Shown here piece by piece: positions 28,794 to 37,156 of a stretch of DNA of 64,000 bases. Each line of letters starts with the position of its first letter. Position 1 is the stretch's first letter. A model generated the notes under the pieces. The model was not told the origin of the DNA. It searched no databases and worked only from the letters and a program-made list of their open reading frames with translations. The position numbers and the translations under genes are program-made. The stretch comes from Neptuniibacter sp. CAU 1671 (GTDB lineage: Bacteria; Pseudomonadota; Gammaproteobacteria; Pseudomonadales; Balneatricaceae): NCBI RefSeq assembly GCF_029222905.1, contig NZ_JARHUE010000002.1:248001-312000 (forward strand), given 5' to 3'.

Positions 28794-29219
28794 ATGCGTC
28801 ATTATGAAATTCTTTTCCTGGTTCACCCGAACCAGAGTGAGCAGGTTCCTGCGATGGTTGAGCGTTACACCGCCCTGATTGAAGGTGCTAACGGTAAAAT
28901 CCATCGTCTGGAAGACTGGGGCCGTCGTCAGCTGGCGTACCCAATCAACAACGCTCACAAAGCACACTACATCCTGATGAACGTTGAAACTGATCAGGAA
29001 ACTCTGGACGAACTGGAAAACCTGTTCCGCTACAACGATGCCGTTCTGCGTAACATGACTATCCGTCGTAAAGCTGCTGTTACTGAAGTGTCTCCAATCA
29101 AAGCCGCAGAAGCCCGCGAAGAGCGTAAACCTCGTCGTGAAGAACGCACTGCTGAAGTTGCTGAAGATCAAGTGGACGCCGATTCTGATGACGACGCCTC
29201 TGGCGACGACGCAGAATAA
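28794..29219 (+). CDS. rpsF: 30S ribosomal protein S6
   Basis: Small-subunit platform protein that binds S18. The ATG at 28794, preceded by AAAGGAG, gives 141 residues starting [20 protein letters not shown]. The frame is open well upstream, but that part overlaps the DUF2799 gene. The C-terminal tail is long and acidic ([18 protein letters not shown]), so an acidic tail of the kind that RimK adds post-translationally in E. coli is encoded directly here. First of rpsF-rpsR-DUF2232-rplI. Confidence 0.97.
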   Translation: MRHYEILFLVHPNQSEQVPAMVERYTALIEGANGKIHRLEDWGRRQLAYPINNAHKAHYILMNVETDQETLDELENLFRYNDAVLRNMTIRRKAAVTEVSPIKAAEAREERKPRREERTAEVAEDQVDADSDDDASGDDAE

Positions 29220-29243
29220 GACCGAATCTGAGGAGATATAAAA

Positions 29244-29471
29244 ATGGCTCGTTTTTTCCGTCGTCGTAAGTTCTGCCGTTTTACGGCTGAAGGTGTTCAA
29301 GAGATCGATTACAAAGATCTGGATACCCTGAAAGGCTACATCACTGAAACTGGCAAAATCGTACCTAGCCGTATCACTGGTACTAAAGCCCGTTACCAGC
29401 GTCAGCTGGCTACTGCCATCAAACGTGCGCGTTTTGTGGCCCTGCTGCCGTACACTGATAGCCATCAGTAA
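29244..29471 (+). CDS. rpsR: 30S ribosomal protein S18
   Basis: A 75-residue basic protein starting [20 protein letters not shown], with the S18 signature [19 protein letters not shown]. It binds S6 on the 30S platform. Separated by 24 bp from rpsF, with a GAGGAG ribosome-binding site. Confidence 0.98.
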   Translation: MARFFRRRKFCRFTAEGVQEIDYKDLDTLKGYITETGKIVPSRITGTKARYQRQLATAIKRARFVALLPYTDSHQ

Positions 29472-29487
29472 GAGGTATTAAAGTCGC

Positions 29488-30339
29488 ATGCGAGCCTTGG
29501 CTGAACTGGTCATGCGAGGCCGTAAACATGCGGCGCTTGTGGCGGTTATTGCCGCCTTGCTGCCACTGCTTTACTGGATCAGTGCAGCAGCCGTTGCTCT
29601 GGTGACTCTGCGAAGAGGCGCGGGTGACGGTGCCGGATTGCTGGTGTGGGCATTACTGCCTGCCGGCGTCTGGGCTTACAGCGGAGACCCGACACCGCTG
29701 GTGGTGATTACAGGTACCTATGTGCTTGCAATCATCCTCCGCGAGACGGTGTCCTGGCCTCGGGTACTGATGTTGGCGCTGCCACTTGGTGCATTGATGG
29801 CCCTGTTGCTGGAAACGGTACTGAGTGGAGTGATCGGCCAAATGGTCGAGATGACCCGGCAATTGCTGGCACAGTCATCCACCGGTGCTGAGGCTGAAAC
29901 GCTACTGACCGAAGATGCGCTGCATGCGATTCTGGTTGGTGGTCTGAGTGCGGTCCATACCGCCATGGTGTTGCTCAGTTTAATACTGGCGCGGGCCTGG
30001 CAGGCTGGATTGTATAACCCGGGTGGGTTTGCGCAGGAGTTTTATGGTTTGAAACTGCCGCCAGCCTACACCGCGCTGCTGCTGGCAGGGTTGGTACTGG
30101 GTGCTCAGTTGGGCCTCGAAATCTGGCGCTGGTTACCGTTGTTGCTGTTGCCCTGGATAATCTGTGGCATTGCATTGATCCACGGTAGTGTCGCTAAACG
30201 CGATTTAGGTCGGTCCTGGCTGGTGGGTTTTTACCTCGCAGTCGCATTTTTCGGACCGTATATGATTTTGCTGCTGGTTGTAGCGGCTGTGCTCGACAGT
30301 TTTGTTGATATTCGCAGTCGCCTGCCAGTCAAGAACTAG
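29488..30339 (+). CDS. DUF2232-type multi-pass membrane protein
   Basis: A 283-residue hydrophobic protein with about eight predicted membrane segments. The first is near residues 15-40 and the last near 250-272 ([20 protein letters not shown]). It resembles the DUF2232/YybS-like proteins found between rpsR and rplI in Pseudomonas-type genomes. Function is unknown. It lies 16 bp after rpsR and 40 bp before rplI, so it is part of the ribosomal operon. Confidence 0.8.
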   Translation: MRALAELVMRGRKHAALVAVIAALLPLLYWISAAAVALVTLRRGAGDGAGLLVWALLPAGVWAYSGDPTPLVVITGTYVLAIILRETVSWPRVLMLALPLGALMALLLETVLSGVIGQMVEMTRQLLAQSSTGAEAETLLTEDALHAILVGGLSAVHTAMVLLSLILARAWQAGLYNPGGFAQEFYGLKLPPAYTALLLAGLVLGAQLGLEIWRWLPLLLLPWIICGIALIHGSVAKRDLGRSWLVGFYLAVAFFGPYMILLLVVAAVLDSFVDIRSRLPVKN

Positions 30340-30379
30340 GACTGCAACCGTTGTTGCAGAACAAATAGAGGTTAACGAG

Positions 30380-30829
30380 ATGGAAGTTATTCTGCTCGAG
30401 AAAATCGGTAAGCTGGGTAGCCTCGGTGACAAGGTAACCGTAAAAAGCGGTTTCGGTCGTAACTACCTGCTGCCTCAGGGTAAAGCTGTTCCTGCTACAG
30501 CTGACAACGTAGCTAAGTTTGAAGAGCGTCGCGCTGAACTGGAAGCCGCTGCTGCTGAAAAACTGGCTAACGCAAAAGCACGTGCTGAAGCGCTGGAAGG
30601 CAAAGAAGTAACCATCACTGCCAAGTGCGGTGAAGAAGGTAAACTGTTCGGTTCTGTTGGTACTGCTGACATTGCTGAAGCGATTACCGCTGCTGGTCAG
30701 GACGTTTGCAAAAGCGAAGTTCGCCTGCCAGAAGGTACTCTGCGTAACATCGGTCAGTTCGATGTAGATCTGCAGCTGCACCCAGAAGTGACTACCACTG
30801 TTAAACTGGCGATTGTTGGCGAAGCCTAA
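30380..30829 (+). CDS. rplI: 50S ribosomal protein L9
   Basis: The ATG at 30380 gives 149 residues starting [20 protein letters not shown], with the L9 signature [17 protein letters not shown] near residue 24. Two RNA-binding domains joined by the long central helix ([20 protein letters not shown]) are evident. Last gene of the rpsF operon, followed by a clear terminator. Confidence 0.98.
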   Translation: MEVILLEKIGKLGSLGDKVTVKSGFGRNYLLPQGKAVPATADNVAKFEERRAELEAAAAEKLANAKARAEALEGKEVTITAKCGEEGKLFGSVGTADIAEAITAAGQDVCKSEVRLPEGTLRNIGQFDVDLQLHPEVTTTVKLAIVGEA

Positions 30830-30856
30830 GCAATCAGTTTAGTTAGACAGTACACT

Positions 30857-30892
30857 AAAGCACTGCGTAGAATACTGCGCAGTGCTTTTTTT
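30857..30892 (+). terminator. Rho-independent terminator of the rpsF-rplI operon
   Basis: AGCACTGCG (30859-30867) pairs with CGCAGTGCT (30878-30886), 10-nt loop, followed by a run of seven T. Confidence 0.9.
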
Positions 30893-30953
30893 ATGCCTGT
30901 CAGGTTTGAAAGCGGCAGGTATGTAGTTGCAGTAGTCAGTCAGGTAGACCCGC

Positions 30954-32345
30954 ATGGAATACACGAAAATAACAGAAGCCGATCTGGCCAATATTAAAGC
31001 CCCGCCGCACTCTCTGGAGGCAGAGCAGTCGGTATTGGGTGGCTTGATGCTGGACAACAATGCCTGGGATACCGTGTCTGAAGTGGTGATGGAAGAGCAC
31101 TTCTATCGGCAGGAACACCGGCATATATTTCGCACCCTGCAAAAGCTGGTAAACGCCAGCAAACCGCTGGATGTGGTGACGCTTTCTGAAGAGCTGGACC
31201 GCACCGGTGCACTGGAGAGTGCCGGTGGTCTGGATTATCTGATTGATCTTGCCAAGAACACCCCGAGTGCTTCGAATATCCGTGCTTATTCAGAGATCGT
31301 GCGTGATCGTGCCCTGCTGCGGCAGATGATCAATGTGGCGCATGAGATCTCCGAAAATGCTTTTAATCCTGAAGGCCGGGCATCAGAAGAGATTCTGAAC
31401 GATGCGGAGCAGAAAATTTTCCGGATCGCCGAAAACCGCCCGAATCAGGGTGGCCCCGTCGGGGTGAACACCCTGCTTAAAAAAGCCGTCGATAAGATCG
31501 ATCAGCTGTTTAACAGTGATGGCGATCTCACCGGTGTGACCACTGGTTTTGATGATCTGGATAAACGCACAGCCGGTTTGCAGCCTTCGGATCTGATCAT
31601 CGTGGCGGCGCGTCCGTCCATGGGTAAAACTACCTTTGCCATGAACCTGGTTGAAAACGCCCTGATGGCGTCAGACCGACCGATTCTGGTATTTAGTCTT
31701 GAGATGCCGGCAGAACAGCTGATTACACGTATGCTCTCCTCTCTGGGGCGTATCGATCAGACCCGGGTGCGTACCGGGGCACTTGAAGAAGAAGACTGGC
31801 CGCGGCTGACTACAGCCGTCAATATGCTGCGCGATAAGCCTCTGTTTATTGATGATCAGGCGGGTATCAGCCCGAATGAGATGCGGGCGCGGGCACGACG
31901 TATTGTGCGTGAACATGGTGATATCGCCATGATCATGGTGGATTACCTGCAATTGATGCAGCTGAAAACCGGTGGCGTTGAAAGCCGTACCGCGGAAATT
32001 TCTGAAATCTCCCGCTCTCTGAAAGCGCTGGCAAAAGAGATGCAATGTCCGGTGGTGGCGCTGTCGCAGCTAAACCGATCACTGGAGCAACGTCCCAATA
32101 AACGTCCGGTAAACTCGGATCTGCGTGAATCCGGTGCGATCGAGCAGGATGCTGACGTCATCATGTTCATCTACCGGGATGAGGTCTATAACGAGGATTC
32201 CGAGCAGAAAGGCATTGCCGAGATTATCATCGGTAAACAGCGTAATGGTCCGATCGGGACGACCAAACTGGCGTTTATCGGCAAACACACCCGGTTTGAA
32301 AATCTGGCACCGGATGTCTATGCCCAGTATGCGGATATGGAGTAG
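30954..32345 (+). CDS. dnaB: Replicative DNA helicase DnaB
   Basis: Hexameric ATPase that unwinds the fork and recruits DnaG. The 463 residues comprise an N-terminal DnaB domain beginning PPHSLEAEQSVLGGLMLDN and a RecA-like C-terminal domain. Walker A is ARPSMGKTTFAMN near 223, and Walker B lies in IAMIMVDYLQLM near 325. The arginine-finger region DLRESGAIEQDADVIMFIYR is near 385. No intein. It follows the rpsF-rplI operon, its usual partner, and ends 3 bp from the convergent thioesterase gene. Confidence 0.98.
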   Translation: MEYTKITEADLANIKAPPHSLEAEQSVLGGLMLDNNAWDTVSEVVMEEHFYRQEHRHIFRTLQKLVNASKPLDVVTLSEELDRTGALESAGGLDYLIDLAKNTPSASNIRAYSEIVRDRALLRQMINVAHEISENAFNPEGRASEEILNDAEQKIFRIAENRPNQGGPVGVNTLLKKAVDKIDQLFNSDGDLTGVTTGFDDLDKRTAGLQPSDLIIVAARPSMGKTTFAMNLVENALMASDRPILVFSLEMPAEQLITRMLSSLGRIDQTRVRTGALEEEDWPRLTTAVNMLRDKPLFIDDQAGISPNEMRARARRIVREHGDIAMIMVDYLQLMQLKTGGVESRTAEISEISRSLKALAKEMQCPVVALSQLNRSLEQRPNKRPVNSDLRESGAIEQDADVIMFIYRDEVYNEDSEQKGIAEIIIGKQRNGPIGTTKLAFIGKHTRFENLAPDVYAQYADME

Positions 32346-32348
32346 GCC

Positions 32349-32780
32349 TCAGGCCTGCTTTTCCAGCCGTGCTTTAAAGGCTTCCGGCACCGGTCTCACC
32401 TTGCGCGTCGAATAATCAAAAAACACAATGCCGGTTTTGGCCTGAGCCACCTCCACGGCGGTCGCTTTGTTACTCAGCAGATAGTAGAAATCACAACCGT
32501 ACTTGTTGAAATCCTGCACGCCCACATCAATCTGAATCTGGTCGCCGTGGAAACCTTCAGAGCGGTAGACAATGGCTGAGTCACTCATGATCAGGCTACT
32601 GCCCTCAATGTCCATTTCGGTGTACTGGTACTGCGCCAGAAAACGAATTCTGGCCTCATGAATCATGGACAGAATCGCATCATTGCTGAGGTGTCCGCCA
32701 TAGTTGATGTCGCTGATCCTAACCGCCAGGGTGGTACTGAAGGTGAAATGTTTGGGCATTTCAAGCTTAATACGGGCCAT
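32349..32780 (-). CDS. Hotdog-fold acyl-CoA thioesterase
   Basis: A 143-residue 4HBT-type protein. The family core is RISDINYGGHLSNDAILSMI near residue 21, where the Asp/Asn-Gly-His segment is the usual active-site region of YbgC/FadM-like thioesterases. It lies 8 bp after bioA on the same strand, with a GAGGT ribosome-binding site, so the two are probably co-transcribed. Whether it acts in biotin (pimeloyl) metabolism or general acyl-CoA hydrolysis is unknown. Confidence 0.8.
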   Translation of the reverse strand: MARIKLEMPKHFTFSTTLAVRISDINYGGHLSNDAILSMIHEARIRFLAQYQYTEMDIEGSSLIMSDSAIVYRSEGFHGDQIQIDVGVQDFNKYGCDFYYLLSNKATAVEVAQAKTGIVFFDYSTRKVRPVPEAFKARLEKQA

Positions 32781-32788
32781 TATTTACC

Positions 32789-34084
32789 TCATTTGTGCAG
32801 GTAGTTTTGCAGGACGTGTACCATCGCACTTGTCAGTTTCGCCAGAGTTTCGTCCGGCATAACATAGGGTGGCATCACATAAACCAGTTTGCCAAATGGC
32901 CGCACCCAGATGCCGGCATTGACCAGCATGGGCTGCAGCACTCTATTGTCTGCCGGTTCCTCAAGTTCAACCACACCGATGGCGCCCAGTACTCTCACTT
33001 CTTTGACTCCTTTCAGCTCGCGTGCCGGTGCCAGACCCTGTCGCAGACCTGATTCAATGCGTGTGACCTGAGACTGCCAGTCCTGTTCATCAAGTAACTT
33101 CAGGCTCGCACCGGCAACAGCGCAGGCCAGAGGGTTGCCCATAAACGTCGGGCCATGCATGAAACAGCCCGCACCACCGGCTGAGATTGTTTCTGCGATT
33201 GCAGTGGTGGTCAGTGTTGCGGCAAGGGTCATGTAACCCCCGGTGAGAGCTTTGCCAACACAGAGAATGTCCGGGCAGATCCCGGCATGTTCACAGGCAA
33301 AAAGTTTACCGCTGCGACCAAAGCCGGTGGCGATCTCATCGGCGATCAACAACACATTGTATTCGCGACAGAGCGCATGGGCTGCTTTCAGGTATTCGGG
33401 TGAATAAAAGCGCATGCCGCCGGCACCCTGTACGACCGGTTCCAGAATCAGTGCAGCAATCTCGGAATGGTGTTGTTCCAGCAACGTTTGCAGAGGAGCG
33501 ATATCGGATTGATCCCAGGGTTGATCAAAGCCGATTTGTGGCGCTGGCGCAAAATAGTGTTGTGGTAATACACCGCTGAAAATCTGATGCATACCTGTCA
33601 CCGGATCACACACGGCCATGGCGCCAAAGGTATCGCCATGGTAGCCGTTTCGCAGTGTCAGAAATTTATGTTTTTGCGGCAGATCGCGGGCGTGCCAGTA
33701 CTGAATTGCCATTTTCAGAGCAACTTCCACTGCGACGGAGCCTGAATCGGCTAAAAATACTTTGTCCAGTGGCGCTGGTGTCATTGTCACCAGGCGTTGG
33801 CACAGTTCAATCGCAGGCGGATGGGTTAAGCCCCCAAACATCACATGGGACATCCGGTCGATCTGTTCATGGGCGGCCTGATTCAGCACAGGGTGATTAT
33901 AACCGTGGATTACCGACCACCATGAAGCCATGCCGTCAATCAGTTGTGAACCATCATCCAGCGTCAGATGCACGCCCGAAGCTGCCACAACCGGATAGGT
34001 GGCGGGCGGATTGATCATCGATGAATAGGGATGCCAGATATGCTGTTGGTCAAATGCGAGTTGTACAGAAGAAAGCTGGGACAT
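32789..34084 (-). CDS. bioA: Adenosylmethionine-8-amino-7-oxononanoate aminotransferase BioA
   Basis: PLP enzyme that converts KAPA to DAPA in biotin synthesis, using SAM as amino donor. The ATG at 34084 gives 431 residues (E. coli 429). Visible signatures are [11 protein letters not shown] near residue 12, [15 protein letters not shown] near 49 and the aminotransferase class III block [20 protein letters not shown]. The PLP lysine is in [11 protein letters not shown] near 275. It lies 7 kb from bioBFHCD on the opposite strand. Confidence 0.96.
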   Translation of the reverse strand: MSQLSSVQLAFDQQHIWHPYSSMINPPATYPVVAASGVHLTLDDGSQLIDGMASWWSVIHGYNHPVLNQAAHEQIDRMSHVMFGGLTHPPAIELCQRLVTMTPAPLDKVFLADSGSVAVEVALKMAIQYWHARDLPQKHKFLTLRNGYHGDTFGAMAVCDPVTGMHQIFSGVLPQHYFAPAPQIGFDQPWDQSDIAPLQTLLEQHHSEIAALILEPVVQGAGGMRFYSPEYLKAAHALCREYNVLLIADEIATGFGRSGKLFACEHAGICPDILCVGKALTGGYMTLAATLTTTAIAETISAGGAGCFMHGPTFMGNPLACAVAGASLKLLDEQDWQSQVTRIESGLRQGLAPARELKGVKEVRVLGAIGVVELEEPADNRVLQPMLVNAGIWVRPFGKLVYVMPPYVMPDETLAKLTSAMVHVLQNYLHK

Positions 34085-34304
34085 GATGGAACCTGACTGT
34101 GTGAGCGATAAAGCAGCAGAAACGATGCCCATTAGAGCCTGACAGGCGCTGATCTGCAAGCGTGCAACCGGTGATTGGTTTGTCAGTGAGTTTCTTAAAG
34201 GTTTTGTAAAGGTTGATTCTGTGTTGGAACAATTACTTAAGCACATGCTCTATTATCAGGAATGACACGTACAACGCCCTGAAGCTAAAAAACCTGTAAG
34301 GACG

Positions 34305-34403
34305 CTGGTCAACCGGTCAACGATGACTCCTGGACCAGTTTTGCTCAGACAGCCCATCACTCAGGTTGTCCTGCCAGACACTTCGGCAGGTGTGGATGGA
34401 ACC
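34305..34403 (+). promoter_or_regulatory. Putative control region of the hvf operon
   Basis: The 387-bp gap between bioA and hvfA holds several repeats. CTGGTC (34305-34310) is mirrored by GACCAG (34333-34338). GGTCAAC occurs twice, 8 bp apart (34307-34313 and 34315-34321). CCTGCC (34370-34375) pairs with GGCAGG (34385-34390). A GGAACC hexamer at 34398-34403 resembles the -35 element of ECF sigma promoters, and TTGACG at 34411 is an alternative sigma-70 -35. No single promoter is certain. The bioA side also holds TTGCAG-N17-TCTAAT on the minus strand, near 34117-34145. Confidence 0.3.
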
Positions 34404-34471
34404 GGCGAAGTTGACGTGGCAGGTTTAGATGCTTTAACACAACATATTCATTGAAAGAAGGAACTAAAAAA

Positions 34472-34828
34472 ATGGCTAAAATGACTCATGTAAAACCTGT
34501 AGTTGCTGCAATCGGTGCTGCCTTTATTGCGGGTATGGCGATGACCCCTGTTGCGAATGCGGCTGAAAATCCGTTTGCGACTTCCGAGCTTTCTTCTGGT
34601 TACCAGCAGTTGGCTGAAGCCAAGTGCGGCGAAAGCAAAAAAGCTGAAGGTTCTTGCGGCGAGAAAAAAGCTGAAGGCTCTTGTGGTGAGAAAAAAGCTG
34701 AAGGCTCTTGCGGTGAGAAAAAAGCAGAAGCTTCTTGTGGCGAGAAAAAAGCTGAAGCTAAATGTGGCGAAAGCAAAAAAGCCGAAGAAGGCAAATGCGG
34801 TGAAGCTAAGTGCGGTGAAAAGAAATAA
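34472..34828 (+). CDS. hvfA: HvfA/bufferin-type RiPP precursor with eight CGE repeats
   Basis: A 118-residue secreted precursor. The ATG at 34472 has AAGGA 9 bp upstream. Residues 1-30 form a Sec signal peptide ending VANA. After a short spacer (AENPFATSELSSGYQQLAEA) comes a Lys/Glu-rich region. It carries eight Cys, each in Cys-Gly-Glu, at residues 52, 62, 71, 80, 89, 98, 109 and 114. The central units repeat every nine residues (AEGSCGEKK), and one canonical EGKCG occurs at 106-110. There are no other Cys. In characterised relatives the paired MNIO enzyme modifies such cysteines to copper-binding groups. It is followed directly by hvfB, hvfC and a DoxX gene. That this protein binds copper is inferred from family. 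Confidence 0.88.
   Translation: MAKMTHVKPVVAAIGAAFIAGMAMTPVANAAENPFATSELSSGYQQLAEAKCGESKKAEGSCGEKKAEGSCGEKKAEGSCGEKKAEASCGEKKAEAKCGESKKAEEGKCGEAKCGEKK
34622..34825 (+). repeat. Tandem 27-bp coding repeats in hvfA
   Basis: Nine-codon units encode K-K-A-E-G-S-C-G-E, three of them nearly identical at the nucleotide level (Cys codons at 34655, 34682, 34709 and 34736). Less regular units lie on each side. The number of units could change by slippage. Confidence 0.85.
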
Positions 34829-34843
34829 TTTCACGCAATGTCT

Positions 34844-34870
34844 AAGCCCTGCATTGCAGGGCTTTTTTCT
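34844..34870 (+). terminator. Intercistronic Rho-independent terminator between hvfA and hvfB
   Basis: AAGCCCTGC (34844-34852) pairs perfectly with GCAGGGCTT (34856-34864) around a 3-nt loop, followed by a T-run. It lies 16 bp after the hvfA stop and 22 bp before the hvfB start. Partial read-through would give many more precursor transcripts than enzyme transcripts. Confidence 0.88.
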
Positions 34871-34891
34871 TCAAAACCCGAGGTGGCAGGG

Positions 34892-35743
34892 ATGAAACAG
34901 AATAATTATCCAGTGAGTGGCGCAGGGCTAGGTTTCAGGCGTTGCATGCTGGACGAGTTAATCAACCTGGAAAACCCACCGTTTGGATTTCTGGAAGTTG
35001 CCCCGGAAAACTGGATGACGCTGGGTGGGCGCATGGGCAGGGTGTTTCAGGAATACACACAGCGATTCCCCTTTATGGCCCATGGTTTGTCTCTTTCAAT
35101 CGCAGGTCCGACGCCGCTGGATATGGACTTTCTGAGAGGTCTGAAAACCTTTTTTGCGGAACATAATATCCGTGGCTATTCAGAACACCTGAGTTACTGC
35201 TCGGATGATGGTCATCTGTATGACCTGATGCCGATTCCGTTCACGGAAGAAGCGGTACATTACGTGGCCAAACGAATTCGCACGGTGCAGGAAGTGCTGG
35301 AGCGTCCACTGGCAATGGAAAATGTCTCCTATTATGCCGCGCCCGGTGCCGAGATGACCGAGCAGGAGTTTTTACTGGCGGTGCTTGAAGAGGCGGATTG
35401 TCAGCTATTGCTCGACATCAATAATATCTATGTGAATAGCGTGAATCACCGCTATGACGCTGAAGCGTTTTTACGTGCCATGCCTCCGGAGCGGGTGATG
35501 TATCTGCATATTGCCGGGCATTTTAATGAAGCTGAAGATCTGATTGTCGATACCCATGGTTCGAATGTAGTTGACCCGGTATGGCAGTTGCTTGACGTGG
35601 CCTACGAGCACCTTGGTGTGGTGCCAACCCTGCTGGAGCGTGATTTTAATATACCGCCTCTGCCTGAACTCATGCAGGAAGTGGATACCATCGTTCAATA
35701 TCAAACCAAATGGCAGAACCGTCATGCAAAAACCGTCGCCTGA
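34892..35743 (+). CDS. hvfB: MNIO-family (DUF692) peptide-modifying oxidase HvfB
   Basis: Multinuclear non-heme iron oxidase expected to modify the HvfA cysteines. The ATG at 34892 (after AGGTGGCAGGG) gives 283 residues. A frame start at 34838 would place the terminator inside the gene. TIM-barrel metal-site motifs in order: EVAPENW (35-41), AHGLSLSIAG (63-72, His64), YSEHLSYC (96-103), ENVSYYA (143-149), LLDINNIYVNS (173-183), YLHIAGHF (204-211), VDTHG (219-223) and LERDFNIP (248-255). His, Glu, Asn and Asp in these are the likely iron ligands. It overlaps hvfC by 20 bp. Confidence 0.93.
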   Translation: MKQNNYPVSGAGLGFRRCMLDELINLENPPFGFLEVAPENWMTLGGRMGRVFQEYTQRFPFMAHGLSLSIAGPTPLDMDFLRGLKTFFAEHNIRGYSEHLSYCSDDGHLYDLMPIPFTEEAVHYVAKRIRTVQEVLERPLAMENVSYYAAPGAEMTEQEFLLAVLEEADCQLLLDINNIYVNSVNHRYDAEAFLRAMPPERVMYLHIAGHFNEAEDLIVDTHGSNVVDPVWQLLDVAYEHLGVVPTLLERDFNIPPLPELMQEVDTIVQYQTKWQNRHAKTVA

Positions 35744-36500
35744 TCTGCCCCGTTTTCAACAGCTGCAATATGCCTTTGCCGGTCACATCCGAGACCCGGA
35801 AGTGGCAGCCATTCCCGACGCGATAGAACCGCGGCGGATGAAAATTTATTCGGAATTGTTCTTCAATAACGTGGAAGGCATGCTGGCAAATAACTTTCCG
35901 GTTTTGCGCAGTTTGTTATCTGAACCGGACTGGCTGGCGTTGATTCGCGCATTTTTTGTTAACCATCATTGCAAGACACCTTATTTTCTTGAGCTTGGGC
36001 AGGAGCTAATGGCGTTTATGGAGGCGCACCCTGCGCTGCATCCTGAGGGCATGCCGTTCCTGCTGGAGCTGATGCACTATGAGTGGGTTGAATTGGCGCT
36101 GGATATCTCACAGGAAACCCTGCCGCTGAATGATGTGGATGCCAATGGTGATCTGTTGTCTGCCCATCCGGTGCAATCGCCACTGGCCTGGCTGTTGTCT
36201 TATCAGTATCCGGTGCATCAGATCAGCCGTGATTTTCAGCCACAGGAACCCACTGCGACTCCGAGTTTTCTGCTGGTGTACCGAAACCGTGAAGATCGGG
36301 TCAAATTCATGGAGGTGAATCCGGTTACCGGGCGGTTGTTATATCTGCTGTCTGAAGATGAACAGCTAAGTGGCCTGGCCGCGCTCGAACAGATTGCTGC
36401 CGAGATGCAGCACCCTTCGCCTGAAGTGGTGATACAGGGCGGCCTGCAGACACTGGAACAGTTGCGTTCAGCAGGCATCGTATTGGGTACTCGCATTTGA
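35724..36500 (+). CDS. hvfC: DUF2063 partner protein HvfC
   Basis: A 258-residue protein from the ATG at 35724. The N-terminal DUF2063 helical domain shows YAFAGHIRDPE near 15 and RMKIYSELFFNNVEGMLANN near 35, and continues with FLELGQELMAFM. The C-terminal half contains FLLVYRNREDRVKFMEVNP. In characterised MNIO systems such partners hold the precursor leader and present it to the oxidase. The 20-bp overlap with hvfB suggests coupled translation and a complex. Confidence 0.9.
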   Translation: MQKPSPDLPRFQQLQYAFAGHIRDPEVAAIPDAIEPRRMKIYSELFFNNVEGMLANNFPVLRSLLSEPDWLALIRAFFVNHHCKTPYFLELGQELMAFMEAHPALHPEGMPFLLELMHYEWVELALDISQETLPLNDVDANGDLLSAHPVQSPLAWLLSYQYPVHQISRDFQPQEPTATPSFLLVYRNREDRVKFMEVNPVTGRLLYLLSEDEQLSGLAALEQIAAEMQHPSPEVVIQGGLQTLEQLRSAGIVLGTRI

Positions 36501-36541
36501 GACCAGATTCAGGGAATTTTAATTGATCAAGGAGGCCTGTC

Positions 36542-37156
36542 ATGGCTAACCCGATTGCGCGTTTTGCCTGCAAACTGCAGCAAACACTTGATATGACCCG
36601 TTGTGCAGAGGGTCTGGCACCATTGCTTTTACGGCTCTATCTGGCCCCGGTACTGATGCAGGCGGGCTGGAATAAACTCTCGCATTTTGAAGATACCGCG
36701 GCCTGGTTTGGTAATCCCGACTGGGGTCTGGGTCTGCCATTTCCGGAATTGATGGCGGCACTGGCAGCGGGTACGGAGTTTTTTGGTGCCATTCTGTTGA
36801 TTGTTGGTCTTGGCGTGCGTTGGGTGAGCATTCCGTTGATGGTGACCATGCTGGTAGCTGCGTTTGCGGTGCATTGGCCCAATGGCTGGCTGGCAATCAC
36901 CGATGCCAGCAGCTGGCTGGCCAATGACCGGGTCATGGCAGCCTCTGAACGTCTTGCTGTCGCGCGGGACATACTGCGTGAGCACGGTAACTACAACTGG
37001 TTAACAGAACATGGCTCTGTTGCCATGTTGAACAACGGGATCGAATTTGCGATCACCTATTTTGTCATGTTGTTCAGTCTGTTTTTTACCGGAGGTGGGC
37101 GTTATTTCAGTCTGGATTACTGGATTAAGCGTTATTGCTCACAGAGATGTGCATGA
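36542..37156 (+). CDS. hvfD: DoxX-family membrane protein, HvfD-like
   Basis: A 204-residue inner-membrane protein with about four segments and the DoxX start LLLRLYLAPVLMQAGWNKL near 28. A soluble insertion of about 45 residues (roughly 110-155) holds ITDASSWLANDRVMAASERL and HGNYNWLTEHG. It lies 41 bp after hvfC with a strong AAGGAGG ribosome-binding site and is the usual fourth gene of hvf operons. Its role there is not established; transport or quinone-linked redox has been suggested for DoxX proteins. Confidence 0.85.
   Translation: MANPIARFACKLQQTLDMTRCAEGLAPLLLRLYLAPVLMQAGWNKLSHFEDTAAWFGNPDWGLGLPFPELMAALAAGTEFFGAILLIVGLGVRWVSIPLMVTMLVAAFAVHWPNGWLAITDASSWLANDRVMAASERLAVARDILREHGNYNWLTEHGSVAMLNNGIEFAITYFVMLFSLFFTGGGRYFSLDYWIKRYCSQRCA

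Noticed and set aside
34160-34260. BirA operator before bioA (TTGTAAA-like bases near 34204)
   Set aside because: Only one loose half-site; no inverted partner at the right distance.
34622-34825. Regular 27-bp tandem repeats as a CRISPR array or minisatellite
   Set aside because: They are in-frame coding repeats without unique spacers, inside a secreted precursor gene.
34838-34891. N-terminal extension of hvfB starting at 34838
   Set aside because: It would encode the terminator hairpin; the family start and AGGTGGCAGGG ribosome-binding site favour 34892.
34551-34895. Lys-rich frame and minus-strand Phe/Ser-rich frames over hvfA
   Set aside because: Shadows of the repeat; hvfA has the signal peptide, ribosome-binding site and family match.
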